A stretch of 64,000 nt of DNA. Source: Sphaerolaimus hirsutus (Eukaryota > Nematoda > Chromadorea > Monhysterida > Sphaerolaimidae). The stretch's first letter is position 1. Every line of letters starts with the position of its first letter. Made by a program: the position numbers and the translations under genes. Below the pieces are notes generated by a model. It ran no database searches, was not told where the DNA came from, and worked only from the letters and a program-made list of their open reading frames with translations. The stretch spans positions 13,223,855 through 13,287,854 of the forward strand of contig OZ038455.1 in assembly GCA_964036195.1 (NCBI GenBank), in the 5' to 3' direction. Of this stretch, positions 11,105 to 22,652 are shown one piece after another.

Positions 11105-14100
11105 TCACTGGGTGATTGTAAAGTAAGCACATAATTCAGGACTCAAAAACTGGTATTCACCATCAACTTGTAAATTACCCAACTTTCTAATTTGAACATC
11201 AGTATGATAACAATTGGAAGATAGGTCAGGTTCATATGACACCAATAACCCAGGCAAGTCTGGCTCACTCCCAAAAACATCAAAAATTGTTGTCAAAATC
11301 TTATGCAAAAAATTGAAACACCCTGTACCACTCCAATTCACTGCTGATTTTGATAAAGATCTCATATCATGCGGTAACACTTGGTGAATTAAACCATCAT
11401 CATTGCGCATACCAACCAAAATCGTATCAATGCCAACTAAAAAGCTCTGAGTCCACCATTTTACTGTTTTAAATCGGTGGAAGTTTGCCATCTGTGTGTA
11501 AAAACAATTACATACAAGCGATGATTTCAAAAAATATCTGGTCATAAATGTCCTTGGTTTGATGGAAAATATCAGAATGCAGCCAGAATCTCATATCAGT
11601 TGCTTAGTAGGTAAAGACACATGATACCTATTCAAATCAATGCAAACGCAAATCATAGGTCGAGTGATGAAGAAAAAGTTTTTTGCGACCCCGTTTTTTA
11701 AAGGAAAGCCCAATCAAAACCACAAAAATATCGTGAAGAATCAACATCTATTAATTGGGTATGAGAGTTAGTTATATAACAACCTATTTTCACCCCTTTT
11801 CTCCCTCCTACGGCATACAAAAAAGCAATAGAAAAAGCATATATACCGTATTTCCTCGAAATACCCCCCCTCTGAATTAACCCCACCCCCTCGAAATACC
11901 CCCAGGTGTTTTTGAGCTGGGGAAAAAATAAACCCCCCTCGAAAACCCGGTCTGAAATGATGTACATCATGTATGCGATGTACATTACCGTATTTCCTCG
12001 AAATAACCCCCGGGGGGTGATTGTTTCAGAGTGAGAATTTTGAAAGGTTAAACGAGGGGGGGTATTTCGACGGGGGAGGGGCTTATTATTTCGCCAGAAA
12101 TTTTTTGATATTTCAGTACTAAATTGTCGTCTGTAACGTATGCAGACGTAGAAAAACGCAACAATAACGCTATATGAGTCTATTGACTTATATAAGTGTG
12201 TAAACTCGACAGACATGATATTATACAGGTTTGGTGACGTTGGTCCACTTATGTTTCGCTTCGCATAGCGTCAATGAAATTCAACTGAACAGCGAAGTGC
12301 AATACATCTTAAATACGGTAGAAAAACGGTGCACAGTGGGTCGTAAATATGCCAATATGTATACCTTATTACCTCGAATTATCCCCCCCTTGAATTAACC
12401 CCCCCTCAAAATACCCCCCCCCCTCCTGAATGATTAACATCATGTATGCAATGTACAGGGGTGGGCATCTTCAGTTAACGCTGGAAAAACGCGATAGCTT
12501 GAGCTACAGTTGAGCTATAACAATGGAATTTTAACACAATAGAGTAGACTCCATAGGACACCTACCGTATTACCTCGAATTATCCCCCCCCCTTGAATTA
12601 ACCCCCCCCCCCCTCGAGATACCCTCCTAAATTTCGGCTGAGGAAATAATAACCCCCCCCCTCGAAATACCCCCCCCCCTAAAATTGAGTGTAACGTGAA
12701 CGTACATGACAAATACCGCAGTTTGTGATCTGTACTATGCAGAACACACGTTAAAACTGATGATTAAGTGACGTTAGGGAAGGGTCTTTGTGTACATACA
12801 GTAATATATGCCTATAAACACATATAAATCTATGTGATTGTTCGATTTTTCTACGTCTGCGTATGGGGAATTTCCGCAAATTTCTGGCGAAATAATAGAC
12901 CCCCCCTCGAATAAACCCCCCCTCGAATTATCCCTCCCTCAAATTTTGCTGGCGAAATAATAAACCCCCTGGGGGTATTTCGAGGTAATACGGTATTCTG
13001 AAGTTTGCAACCCAGACGGCCACATTTTGGGTGAGTTGTGGAACACACAGTTTTTAGTGTAATTTTGTGACTTGACGTCACCCATAGGATAAATCGAGTG
13101 TGGCATTTTAGGGGGGGGGGTCACTGATCTTTGGTGTTGTGTCCTATTCTGTCGTACAATAATATATCGACTGGGCCGTTTGGCCGTTTGGGCCATTTGG
13201 GTTGCAAACTTCAGAATAGGTGTCCTATGGAGTCTACTCGATTGTGTTTAATTTTCATTGTGATAGCTCAACTGTAGCTCAAGCTATCGCGTTTTTCCAG
13301 TGTTAACTGAAGGTGCCCACCCCTGTACATGATGTATTTATTACTACTAATTTGCATTGCAGTTACACTTATACGCTCATTTGTGTACAGATGTACACCT
13401 ATAGCCCAGATATGAGGCTGAAACTTGGGGGATATATTGGCACAACCCCCCTCTACTTCGCATGAATTGGGGGGTCGCGGCGACCCCTCTCAGCATGGGT
13501 CGCCCTAAGTGCAATTTTTTTGTGGCTTTTTTGGTGTCCCACAGCAGGTCCGGCACCCCCTGATTTCTGAGCTGTGGGAGGGGTATAAATCTAAAATTTT
13601 GGGGATGTGTTACCAACACCACTCCCCTACTATACACTATTCAATAATGTGAGATTAATGTGAAAAATTTCTCAAAAATTTGCTTATTCTGTAAAAAAAC
13701 ACCACTCCCCAATAGATGGATGAAAAAAATTAACTTTTTGGAACTTTTTTATTAGACAGATTGAAGAGCTGGTTTACAATACTTTAAAGGGAAGGGTTTG
13801 ACGTTTAAAGTTTTGTAAAGAAAGAACCATACCTCTAAAATGCCTGCATTGCAAAATTTACTTAGGGCGAATTTTATGACATCATAATGACATCATCACA
13901 GGAACAAAAATTTACAAAATTTACACTTTGAAATTCCCCCCAAGTAAATTTTGTAATGCAGGCATTTTAGAGGTATGGTTCTTTACATAACTTTGAACAT
14001 CAAATCATTCTATTTAAAGTATTGTAAACCAGCTCTTCAAGTGTATAATAAAAAAGTTCCAAGAAGTTAATTTTTTGTCATCCATCTATTGGGGAGTGGT

Positions 14101-17100
14101 GTTTTTTTGAGAATAAGCAAATTTTTGAGAAATTTTTTACATTAATCTCACAGTATTGAATAGTGTATAGTAGGGGAGTGGTGTTGGTAACAACCCTGGA
14201 AATTTTAGATTTATACCCCTCCCACAGCTCAGAAATTAGCGGGTGCCAGACCTGCTGTGGGACACCAAAAAAGCCACAAAAAATTTTGCATTTAGGGCTA
14301 CCCACCCTGAGAGGGGTTGCCGTGACCCCCCAATTCATGCGAAGTAAAATGCCTGCATTGCAAAATTTACTTAGGGCGAATTTTATGACATCATAATGAC
14401 ATCATCGCAGGAACAAAAATTTACAAAATTTACACTTTGAAATTCCCCCCAAGTAAATTTTGTAATGCAGGCATTTTAGAGGTATGGTTCTTTACATAAC
14501 TTTGAACATCAAATCATTCTCTTTAAAGTATTGTAAACCAGCTCTTCAAGTGTATAATAAAAAAGTTCCAAGAAGTTAATTTTTTGTCATCCATCTATTG
14601 GGGAGTGGTGTTTTTTTGAGCATAAGCAAATTTTTGAGAAATTTTTTACATTAATCTCACAGTATTGAATAGTGTATAGTAGGGGAGTGGTGTTGGTAAC
14701 ACATCCCGAAAATTTTAGATTTATACCCCTCCCACAGCTCAGAAATCAGCGGGTGCCGGACCTGCTGTGGGACACCAAAAAAGCCACAAAAAAATTTGCA
14801 TTTAGGGCGACCCACCCTGAGAGGGGTTGCCGTGACCCCCCAATTCATGCGAAGTAGAGGGGGGTTGCGCCAATATATCCCCCAAGTTTCAGCCTCGGGG
14901 GCGCCCTAGAACTGGGGATAGGATATAAGAAGTTAGATCAAAGAATGGCTGCCGGACGTGACCGGGAAGGTGTTTACTAGTTTGTGTAGTGATGCACGTT
15001 GATATGTCTAAAAATACCCAACTTGGACACGTTTATTACCAGTTTCGAGTACATAAAACTGTACTCTTTACTATGAATTTCGTGAAAATTTCTGGCGAAA
15101 TAATAACCCCCCCCTCGAAATACCCCCCTTAAAATTTCCACTCTGAAAAAATAAACCCCCTGGGGGTATTTCGAGAAAATACGGTAATTAACCCACGCAA
15201 CCCCCATCAAAAGAAAATTCAGCTATCTATTTCTATGGGGGAGCGATTCGCTATCTATCCAACCCCCGGGATAGTCAAAATCTAAACACCTGCCCGATCA
15301 AGTCCAGCCCCCCCATTTTTGATTTTACTTCTGACGTCCTCTCTCCAGTTCTAGGATGCGCCAGAAGCTGAAACTTGGGATAGATATTGGCGCAACCCCT
15401 CCACTTCGCATGAATTGGAGGGCTTGCGGCGACCCCATGCAGGGTGGGTCGCCCTGAGTGCAAAACATTTTTGCAGCTTTTTTAGTGTCACATACAGGTC
15501 TGGCCCCCAACTGATTTCTTACACTGCTGGTGCCATACCTCCAGCTGTGGGAGGGGTATAAATCTAAAATTTTGGGGATGTGTCGCCAACACCCCTCAAA
15601 AATTTTACATTCATACCCCTCCCACAGCTGGAGGTACGGCACCCTCAGTGTAAGCAATCAGTGGGGGCCAGACCTGTATGGGACACTAAAAAAGCCACAA
15701 AAAAATTTTGCACTCAGAGCGACCCACCCTGTAGGGGGTCGCCACGACCCCTCCAACTCATGCAAAGTAGAGGGGAGTTGCGCCAATATCTCCCCCAAGT
15801 TTCAGCTTCTGGCGCGTCCTAGAACTGTAGATAGGACGTCAGAAGTAAAATCAAAAATTGGGGGCCGGACTTGATCGGACCAGGGGTCTCCTAGGGGGGG
15901 GGGGCTGGGGGGGGGGCTGCCCCCCCCCCAAACCGGCCAGCTATCTATCTATCCCAGAGGCCGCTCAGCTATCTATCTATACCGAGGCAAATTTTTTGAC
16001 TACTACCCCAAAAGACCCCCCCAAATCGCTCAGCTATCTATCTATCTGGAGTGGTTTTTGAGAAATTTTGCCCCAATTTTTGCTCAAAAAATCTAATGTT
16101 CGCACCTTTTTATAGTTTTTCACATTCAAAATCGTGCTTTCCGGCTATATACATGGTTATATACCTATTTTTAGCCATTTTATACCTACTTTTGGCTACT
16201 TTTAACAGATTATTAGCGATTTTTTCCCCTTTCTGCCTTCTTAACCTTGAAAAAGCCTATATATTGTGCCCCCGCCAGCCCCCCCCAGAAAAATTTTTCC
16301 AGCTATCTATCCCTCCGGAGGAGCGATTTGCTATCTGTCCAGCCCCCGCGAGGGCCAAAATCCTGGAGACCCCTGGATCGGACAGGTGTTTAGTATACAC
16401 TTGCACACTGGGCAATCGACTTGCAGTCAACGTTTTCAAAGGTTTCCAGCTACATCGGCAAAAATATACAAGCAAAACATAGTTAAACAGAATGACAGAG
16501 AAATATATCCCTTACCTGTCTTTCATTCTGCAGCTTCCGTTGAGTTTTCAATTCAAGGAATTTCCCACTATCATCGTTATCAACACAATCCATTTCGGCG
16601 GCAAAAATCAATCGAAAATCAGCCAACTTTGACTGAAAAACATGAACGTATTGCGACACGTTTGCCACTGGCATGCTTGTATTTGGTTTATCCTGTGTGT
16701 ATGAATTTCTGTAAATGAAAAAAACGAACAAAATGTAAATATTTCACATAAAACATGGATCTGGTAGGGCGTTCAGGTTAGCCCCGCCCCAAAAAAACAC
16801 ATTCTAAGGCAATTTTTTGACAGAACTTTTGGCTAATATCCCCTTAGCGCCTCCACAAATCGTTCAGATATCTATCGTATTTAAAATACGTAACTACATC
16901 CCTAAATAAGTCCCCCCTCGACGTTGACTCGAGTTTCGAAACTTCAGACTTTTCGACTTCTGGAAGTGGACGCCCCATGACTTACAAATGGATTACATGA
17001 TCACTACCATCCAGGCCCATATTCCAATTAAATCTGGAACTCCAACCCGACATGCAAAATCACAAAAATGTACAAGTAAACATAAAAAAGCGTACCTCAT

Positions 17101-18521
17101 CGCCATGCACGGTAACAAATTGTTCAAATTTATAGCCCCAATACATCATTCTGAGCTGACGATCGTCGGTTCCACTTTCCCGCTGAATTTTCTTACTTTC
17201 AGTGTCAAATTCGCAGAGAAAAATCACAGATTCCCCGTTAACTTCTATTCGTCGCGCCACGAATTTCCAGGGAGTTTTTCGATCGTAAATCGTGCAGAGA
17301 ATTGTGCGCAAAAGACCGCGGTAACACAGAACATCGGCTTGGCGGCACGCTGCAAATGGTGGAAAATCAAATTATTGGCTTTTTCAAGGTGTAGAAGGCA
17401 TAAAAAGTGAAAATAGCTTTAAAAAACAGCTAAATATATATAAGGACATACCGTATTACCTCGAAATACCCCCAGGGTTTTTTTTATTTCGCCAGCAAAA
17501 TTTGAGGGGGGGGGGATAATTCGAGGGGGGGGGGTCTATTATTTCGCCAGAAATTTTCGGAAATTCCCCATACTCGGACGTAGAAAAATTGAACAATTAC
17601 ATAGATGTATGTCTTTATAGGTATGTATAACTGTATATACACATAAACCCTTCCCTAACGTCACTCAATCTTCAGTTTTAACCTGTGTTCTGCATTGTAC
17701 AGGTCACAAACTGCGGTATTTATCATGTACGTTCTCTTTACACTCAATGTTAGGGGGGTATTTCGAGGGGGGGGTTATTATTTCCTCAGCCGAATTTTAG
17801 GGGGGGGGTATTTCGAGGGGGGGGGTTAATTCAAGGGGGGGGGATAATTCGAGGTAATACGGTACATACATAAATCGTTGAAAATAGACAACAAGGCGCG
17901 TGTATGCAAACTATTACTTTAAGTGAAAATTGACAAATAATAATGAAAATTAATGCTTTAGAGCAAAAATATAACCACAGCTCAGCATCCAGCCAAGGAT
18001 AGATCAAATAGCTCATCAGCCTCCAGTGTAAATAAATGTGCGGTTTGGGGGATGTTTTTTAATGTTCGGGATCGGAGCCTCGGTAGCAACCAATCATCAC
18101 ACATACCTGACTTCAGATCTGTTTCCCCTTTCAATTTCGCATCCAACAAAAGCCAACGCAAAAAATTGTCCAATTTCGGCGATTCATCATGTCGGCGCCA
18201 AGTTTCAAAGCCCTCGTTCAAATCCAAACACGTTTCCCCAAGCTCAGTTGTCTGTTTCGACGTGAAATCCTTGAAAAGCGCCGATTTGTTTCTGTCGTCT
18301 AGATGAATCTGGAAATCGTACGACAAAAAGTGACCAGTATTTGGCACTCGGCCAAAACTGAAATAACGTGATAATACGTTCCTTTCCCGACTCACTGCGC
18401 CTTTTTCATCGATGGAAAAATAGCCAACACTGTTTGGACGTGAAAAATGTGGAAAGTGAAGATTTTCATAGCTTTTAGCAGTGCACGGAACCGCACAAAT
18501 GGGTTGTGTATGCGAATCCAT
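11105..18521 (-). CDS. DXO: DXO/Rai1-family decapping exoribonuclease
   Basis: DXO removes incomplete or non-canonical 5' caps, including NAD caps, from RNA and degrades the RNA 5'-3'. The exons on the minus strand are 18107-18521, 17096-17349, 16516-16692 and 11105-11491. All junctions are GT-AG and in phase, giving 410 aa against 396 in human. Family landmarks appear in order: a SVGYFSID-type N-terminal block, YRGLLRTILCTIYDRKTPW, the MYWGYKFEQF motif, the acidic metal site AAEMDC, FLELKTQ (the ELK catalytic motif) and VKWWTQSFLVG with MRNDDGL. The catalytic acidic and lysine residues are therefore intact. An upstream in-frame ATG at 18557 would add 12 residues; the inner ATG was chosen because homology begins after it. 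Intron 3 is about 5 kb and is filled with transposons. Confidence 0.92.
11846..12320. mobile_element. MITE cluster (ACCGTATT family) in DXO intron 3
   Basis: Two left ends (taccgtatttcctcgaaat) occur in tandem at 11848 and 11988, and a right end (aaatacggta) near 12310. The pattern looks like one copy inserted beside or into another. C/G runs and 'attatttcgccagaaat' are shared with the other copies. Confidence 0.65.
12456..13324. repeat. Foldback element carrying an internal MITE
   Basis: About 110-bp arms at 12456-12560 and 13215-13324 are near-perfect inverted repeats, starting CAGGGGTGGGCATC and ending in its complement. Each arm contains the phrase 'gcgatagcttgagctac'. A complete ACCGTATT-family MITE (12563-12995) sits between the arms. 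The foldback itself interrupts another, truncated MITE that starts at 12362. Confidence 0.75.
13400..14980. repeat. Foldback family with a 509-bp tandem duplication
   Basis: The segment 13838-14346 is repeated almost exactly at 14347-14855. Each unit itself contains inverted blocks ('gctggtttacaatactttaaa' and its complement). The outer parts carry 'gacccccaattcatgcgaagtaga' blocks shared with 1-200 and 15300-15880. The end near 14955-14976 (gaccgggaaggtgttta) is the family terminus. Confidence 0.7.
15280..16392. mobile_element. AACACCTGCCCGATC-ended element interrupted by a hAT-like copy
   Basis: The left end (aaacacctgcccgatcaag) and right end (gatcggacaggtgttta) are inverted. A CAGGGGTCTCC element (15881-16375) sits in the right terminus and has duplicated GATCGGAC. 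That fixes the order of the two insertions. All of this lies in DXO intron 3. Confidence 0.8.
15881..16375. mobile_element. hAT-like element, CAGGGGTCTCC ends, copy 2
   Basis: The ends and interior match those at 2312-2833. The target duplication GATCGGAC is exact at 15873-15880 and 16376-16383. It is 495 bp long and has no coding region. Confidence 0.88.
17449..17864. mobile_element. MITE, ACCGTATT family, in DXO intron 1
   Basis: TACCGTATTACCTCGAAATAC on the left is mirrored by GAGGTAATACGGTA on the right. The interior contains 'cagaacacaggtt' and 'cattgtacag' blocks shared with the copies at 42162-43004 and 46706-47109. It lies between DXO exon 2 and exon 1. Confidence 0.88.
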
Positions 18522-19042
18522 TGCAATGTTTTGAAATTTTATTTGATCATTTCTCAATAATTGGATACATAGCTATGGATACATAGGGATCAGGTCACGT
18601 ATGTAATCTTGGATCAAGTCCAAGATTGTATTGGATACGGTTGGATACAATTGGAAAAGACATATCGTAAAAGGCATAGTATTTCCGATAATGACCGCGG
18701 AATGCGATAAGGCGACCGAAAATGGTCGCTAATAGCGGTCGACACACTGATTAACACATGTAAGCGATGTTAGTGTACAAACGGGTGTATCCAAACGGCT
18801 GTTTGGGCAAGGTGCCAAGACTACATAAGGGGTCTCTTCCATTTGAAGGAGAACATACGCCTTACAACACAATGATCACATTGCCATTGCCACATCTTCC
18901 CAATCAACAAAAAGTGCATTTGCAAGGTGCAATGATAAGTAAATCATATTCTGTGGAAATTTATCAAAACGTTTTATCACTTTGCAAGGTTCATGGTTTG
19001 GAATGGAACAACAAGTGGATCAAATATATTTTTATTTCGGTT

Positions 19043-19470
19043 ACCGTAAATCCTCGAATAAGTCCCCAGGGGAGTTATTTTTTCATCAGAATTTTTTGAA
19101 GGGGGACTTATTCGAGGGGGGGAGTTATTCGAGGGGAGGAGTTATTATTTCGTCAGAATATTACGTAAAATACATTATCAATAAATTATATGAATGGGGT
19201 TAAATTCATACATGAATCCATAATTAATGCAATGAAATCAATGCTGGTGAACATAAGGTGCAAAATAAAACATTCTTTTTAATATACACAGATCTTTACA
19301 GCGTTTTCTACATTACGTCTTTCCCACCACATAAAGTAGGGGGGAGTTAATCGAGGGGGGGAGTTATTTTTTCCTCAGTCAGCTAACAGGGGGGAGTTAT
19401 TCGAGGGGGGGAGTTATTCGAGGGGGGGAGTTATTCGAGGGGGAGGACTTATTCGAGGATTTACGGTATT
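19043..19470. mobile_element. MITE, ACCGTAAATCCTCGAATAAG subfamily
   Basis: TACCGTAAATCCTCGAATAAG is mirrored by TTATTCGAGGATTTACGGTA. The interior has repeated 'ggggggagttattcgag' tracts. It is a subfamily of the main MITE with a GAATAAGTCCCC rather than GAAATACCCCC start. Confidence 0.8.
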
Positions 19471-19638
19471 TACATGTTAGAGATTCGTAATCGCAAAAAT
19501 ATTCAATGGCATGACATCTGCAAAACTATTATTTTATGTAAAAAAAATAATAAATAAATCCCAATTACAATATGTAATAGAAAAGATCAACATTCCCAAG
19601 CACACATAAAATTGCAACAATATCTGACAGAATAAATA

Positions 19639-20027
19639 TCACGACTGTATCTTCTGTAATAAACACAAATTCAAAACAATAAAGCAAATAAAAATGGCAA
19701 ACATCAACACCACTTTCATAGGCTCCAAACGGGTACCCCTAGCCGTAATCCGTGGATCATTACACCCATTATAATCACAAGAACACACTGTAACAATAGC
19801 TCCGCCCCCATCCTGTTTATCAGGGTCGCCACCATCGAAATTTCTCTGATTTTGCGATTCAGAGTCCGAATTGGGTTGCGCTTTGCCAATAAAGAGATAA
19901 TTCAGACCCATTCTGAAGCATGGCTGATTGGTCATTAGTCTGAGATAGTCCAATGTTCTGTTGTGAATACCTGACCTGCCCAGAGTTGTGGCACAGCCCC
20001 TCGCGTACACCGGTGCCAAAGGCATAT
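19639..20027 (-). CDS. Terminal exon of a Ly6-like, membrane-anchored Cys-rich protein
   Basis: After an acceptor (tgctttcag) the minus strand is open for 128 codons to a TGA. The peptide has CATTLGRSGIH near the start, a middle part with PCFRMGLNYLF, then VCSCDYNGCND, resembling the closing C-x-C...CN signature of Ly6/three-finger domains. A final hydrophobic segment (VVLMFAIFICFIVLNLC, about 17-20 residues) before a short basic tail would act as a membrane or GPI-attachment signal. Upstream exons with the signal peptide and first cysteines were not found. Family assignment is inference from the Cys-Cys-Asn pattern and the C-terminal hydrophobic tail. Confidence 0.5.
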
Positions 20028-20045
20028 CTGAAAGCACATTCCCAT

Positions 20046-21140
20046 ATACCGTATTTCCTCGAATAGGACCCCCACTGTAGTTTTTTCGTCAGAGTTTTCG
20101 AGGTGGAATTATTCAAGGGGGAGGGAAGTTTTTTCCTCAGAATTACATTATGTAAATATCTGTTGTCGCTGCCGTAGGCTATTATTCTTTTGTATTTTTC
20201 ATTTCACACACTGCATTGCATTTGCAGACCAGGCATGCCTACCTAGGTACCGTATTTCCTCGAAATACCCCCCCTCGAAATACCCCCCCCCCAAATTTAG
20301 TGTATAGAGAACGTAAATGACAACGGTGCAGTTTGTCATCCGGGCAATGCAGAACACACGTATAAACGATGACTCTGTTATGTCAGAACAGTGTTTGTAC
20401 GTCTACACACTTATAAATGTCTTTACAGTCTTATAAATGGCGATTTTTGTTGCATTTTTCAACGTCTGCGTACGTTTCAGACGACATTTTAGTACTGGGA
20501 TTTCAAAAAATTTCTGGCCAAATAATAACCCCCCCCCCCCTCGAAATACCCCCCCCCTCGTTTAACCCCCCCTCAAAATTCTCACTCTGAAAAAAAAAAC
20601 CCCGGGGGTATTTCGAGGAAATACGGTATATTTGGTTTGTCTGACTTCATTGATTGTTTTTTTAAATTGACTCAACATCTTTTCCACATATCACAGAGAG
20701 GGGTAGTTATTCAAGTGGCAGTTATTTTTCCTCACTCGGCCAACAGGGGGAGTTATTCTCGGGGGTCTTATCAAGTGATGTGAAAAGCGCCAGAACTTTG
20801 GCGCCAAGCGTCAAAAGCGCCATGGTGCTTTTCCGACCCCTGTCGCCAAGCGCCGATGGCGCGAGAGAAAAATGGCGCCAAGTACCAGAAGCACCATGGC
20901 GCTTTTTGCTTTGGCGCTAGCGCCAAGTGGCAGCGCCAGGCGTTTTGTTCCTTGCGCCAGTCAAAAACAGCGCCAAGTGCCAAAAGCGCCATGGCGCTTT
21001 TCATGGGTATGGTGCCAAGCGCCAATGGCGCCACAGCAATAGAGCGCCAAGCGCCATGGCGCATTTTGCCTTGGCGCTAGCACCAGGCGCCAGCGCCATG
21101 GCGCTTTTACATCACTAGTCTTATCCGAGGATCTAAAGGG
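20046..21140. mobile_element. Nested MITEs and a hAT-like element
   Basis: An outer MITE begins at 20046 (taccgtatttcctcgaatagg) and ends in a decayed terminus near 21140. Within it are a complete MITE (20248-20630) and a GGCGCC hAT-like element (20773-21117) with exact target duplication GTCTTATC. Confidence 0.75.
20773..21117. mobile_element. hAT-like element of GGCGCC palindromes, copy 2
   Basis: Its ends AAGTGATGTGAAAAGCGCC and GGCGCTTTTACATCACTA match those at 5679-5920. The flanking octamers GTCTTATC (20765-20772 and 21118-21125) are identical. Interior GCGCCATGGCGC units repeat throughout. Confidence 0.87.
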
Positions 21141-21307
21141 TAGGTTTTTATTGCACTAAAACACCCTTTGTAGCCATATTCAGAAATCTAATTTTTGTGA
21201 GAGGTAAAATGATAAGTGAAAAGTGCAAAGTGAAATGGCAAATAAAATGGCAAATGGCAAAAGCGCCTGATGGCATTTTGCCATTCGCTTCTCAATTACT
21301 AATGCAG

Positions 21308-21365
21308 AGTAGCCAAACAACAGCACTCTCAGCACCCACCTCCCAATTTCGGTCTCATGGCAATG
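21308..21365 (+). CDS. Weak candidate exon
   Basis: A good acceptor (ttactaatgcag) and donor (AATG|GTAAGA) bound 58 nt that read SSQTTALSAPTSQFRSHGN. Neither side connects to a recognised exon. GC-rich sequence at 21380-21560 follows and is open on both strands but unassigned. Confidence 0.2.
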
Positions 21366-22652
21366 GTAAGACAAAAAGTGCTACAATGGGCGCTGGGCAG
21401 CGGTCTGGCCGCCCTGCCCGTAGATCTGTAATCCGCTCTACTCCTGAATCTATTGCCGTCATCACGCGATGTAATAATTGGGTCGCAAAGCTGCGAGAAG
21501 GTCGCTGGTGGCGACAGGCGGCTAGCTAAGGCAGGCGACCACAGCGCCGCTGCCGATTCTGACATGCCTGCGGGGGTTGTTGTTTTGTATTTTTTCTTGT
21601 GGGGGGGGGTTAAATTGGGGGTTGGCGGTTAATTTGTCGACACGGCTTTTGGCAACACAGTTTTTGTTATTGTGCCGTTTTTTGGAGGTATAATTATTTC
21701 TATTGGAGGTATGCCTATTATTTATTTCGCCATATTCAAAAAGTCAAAATTACGCCTTTTATTGGGTGCTCAAAAAAATGTCTAAAAATAGTTGATTATT
21801 AAAAAAAAATCCCATAGTTACTCGATGCAATATTTGCGGTGTTGTTTAGTAAATGTAAAGCATCCTGAATTTACTCATAGCCTGAAACTGACAATCTCAA
21901 GTGGAGATTTTTACCGTGTGTGTGTGATACGCAAAAAAGAAATGTGAAAATACATTTGACCCAGAAATACAAATACAAAAACATATTAGGTATTTTTAAA
22001 TTTGTTCAACCACAACCAACTGTTAAATGTAATGAAAACTCACAGTTATAGCAAGTGAGTGATTGAACCATTGGCTCCAGCCAAATAATGACACCTATTG
22101 AGCAGAAAATATTTGTCCCTGTATGCTGCATAGCTTCTCTCCAAAGTCACTTCAATTACTCATACGATAGTTATCATCAGAATTATCAGGCATTATTTTA
22201 CACATCTGCCTTTCTGCTTCAGATTTTCTCTTGTGTAATAAATAAATACGTAGACCGGAGAAATGTAGATTTAATAAATTTATTTTTCTGTGTCGTCACA
22301 TCAAAATTAGTCATCAGTAATTTACTGATTTGTGCGTATACTCGGCAGACCGATACTCTACTAACTGATAGGAGTTATGTCTTCGGCTGGCAGAGGGCCA
22401 GCCGAGAACTTATGGAAGACGTGATGATGACGAAGTGATGGCGAGAGATGATGGTGGCGACGAAAGTGATCACGTCATGATGGAGTGTTTCCTCCGGAAA
22501 AATGTACGGCGTAATGTCATCCGAGTATACCGCATATCCTTGAATAAATCCCCCGGAGTTATTTTTTCTTCAGAGTTTTTGAGGGGGGAGTTATTCAAGG
22601 GGGGGGGATTATTTTGGCCTCATTACTTTCAGGAAAACTTGCAGGTAGGTAG

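Noticed and set aside
16988-17410. 140-codon plus-strand ORF
   Set aside because: It overlaps DXO exon 2 antisense, which carries the GYKFEQF motif.
18522-18557. Upstream ATG of DXO adding 12 residues
   Set aside because: Homology does not extend to it; the inner ATG at 18521 is preferred, though both remain possible.
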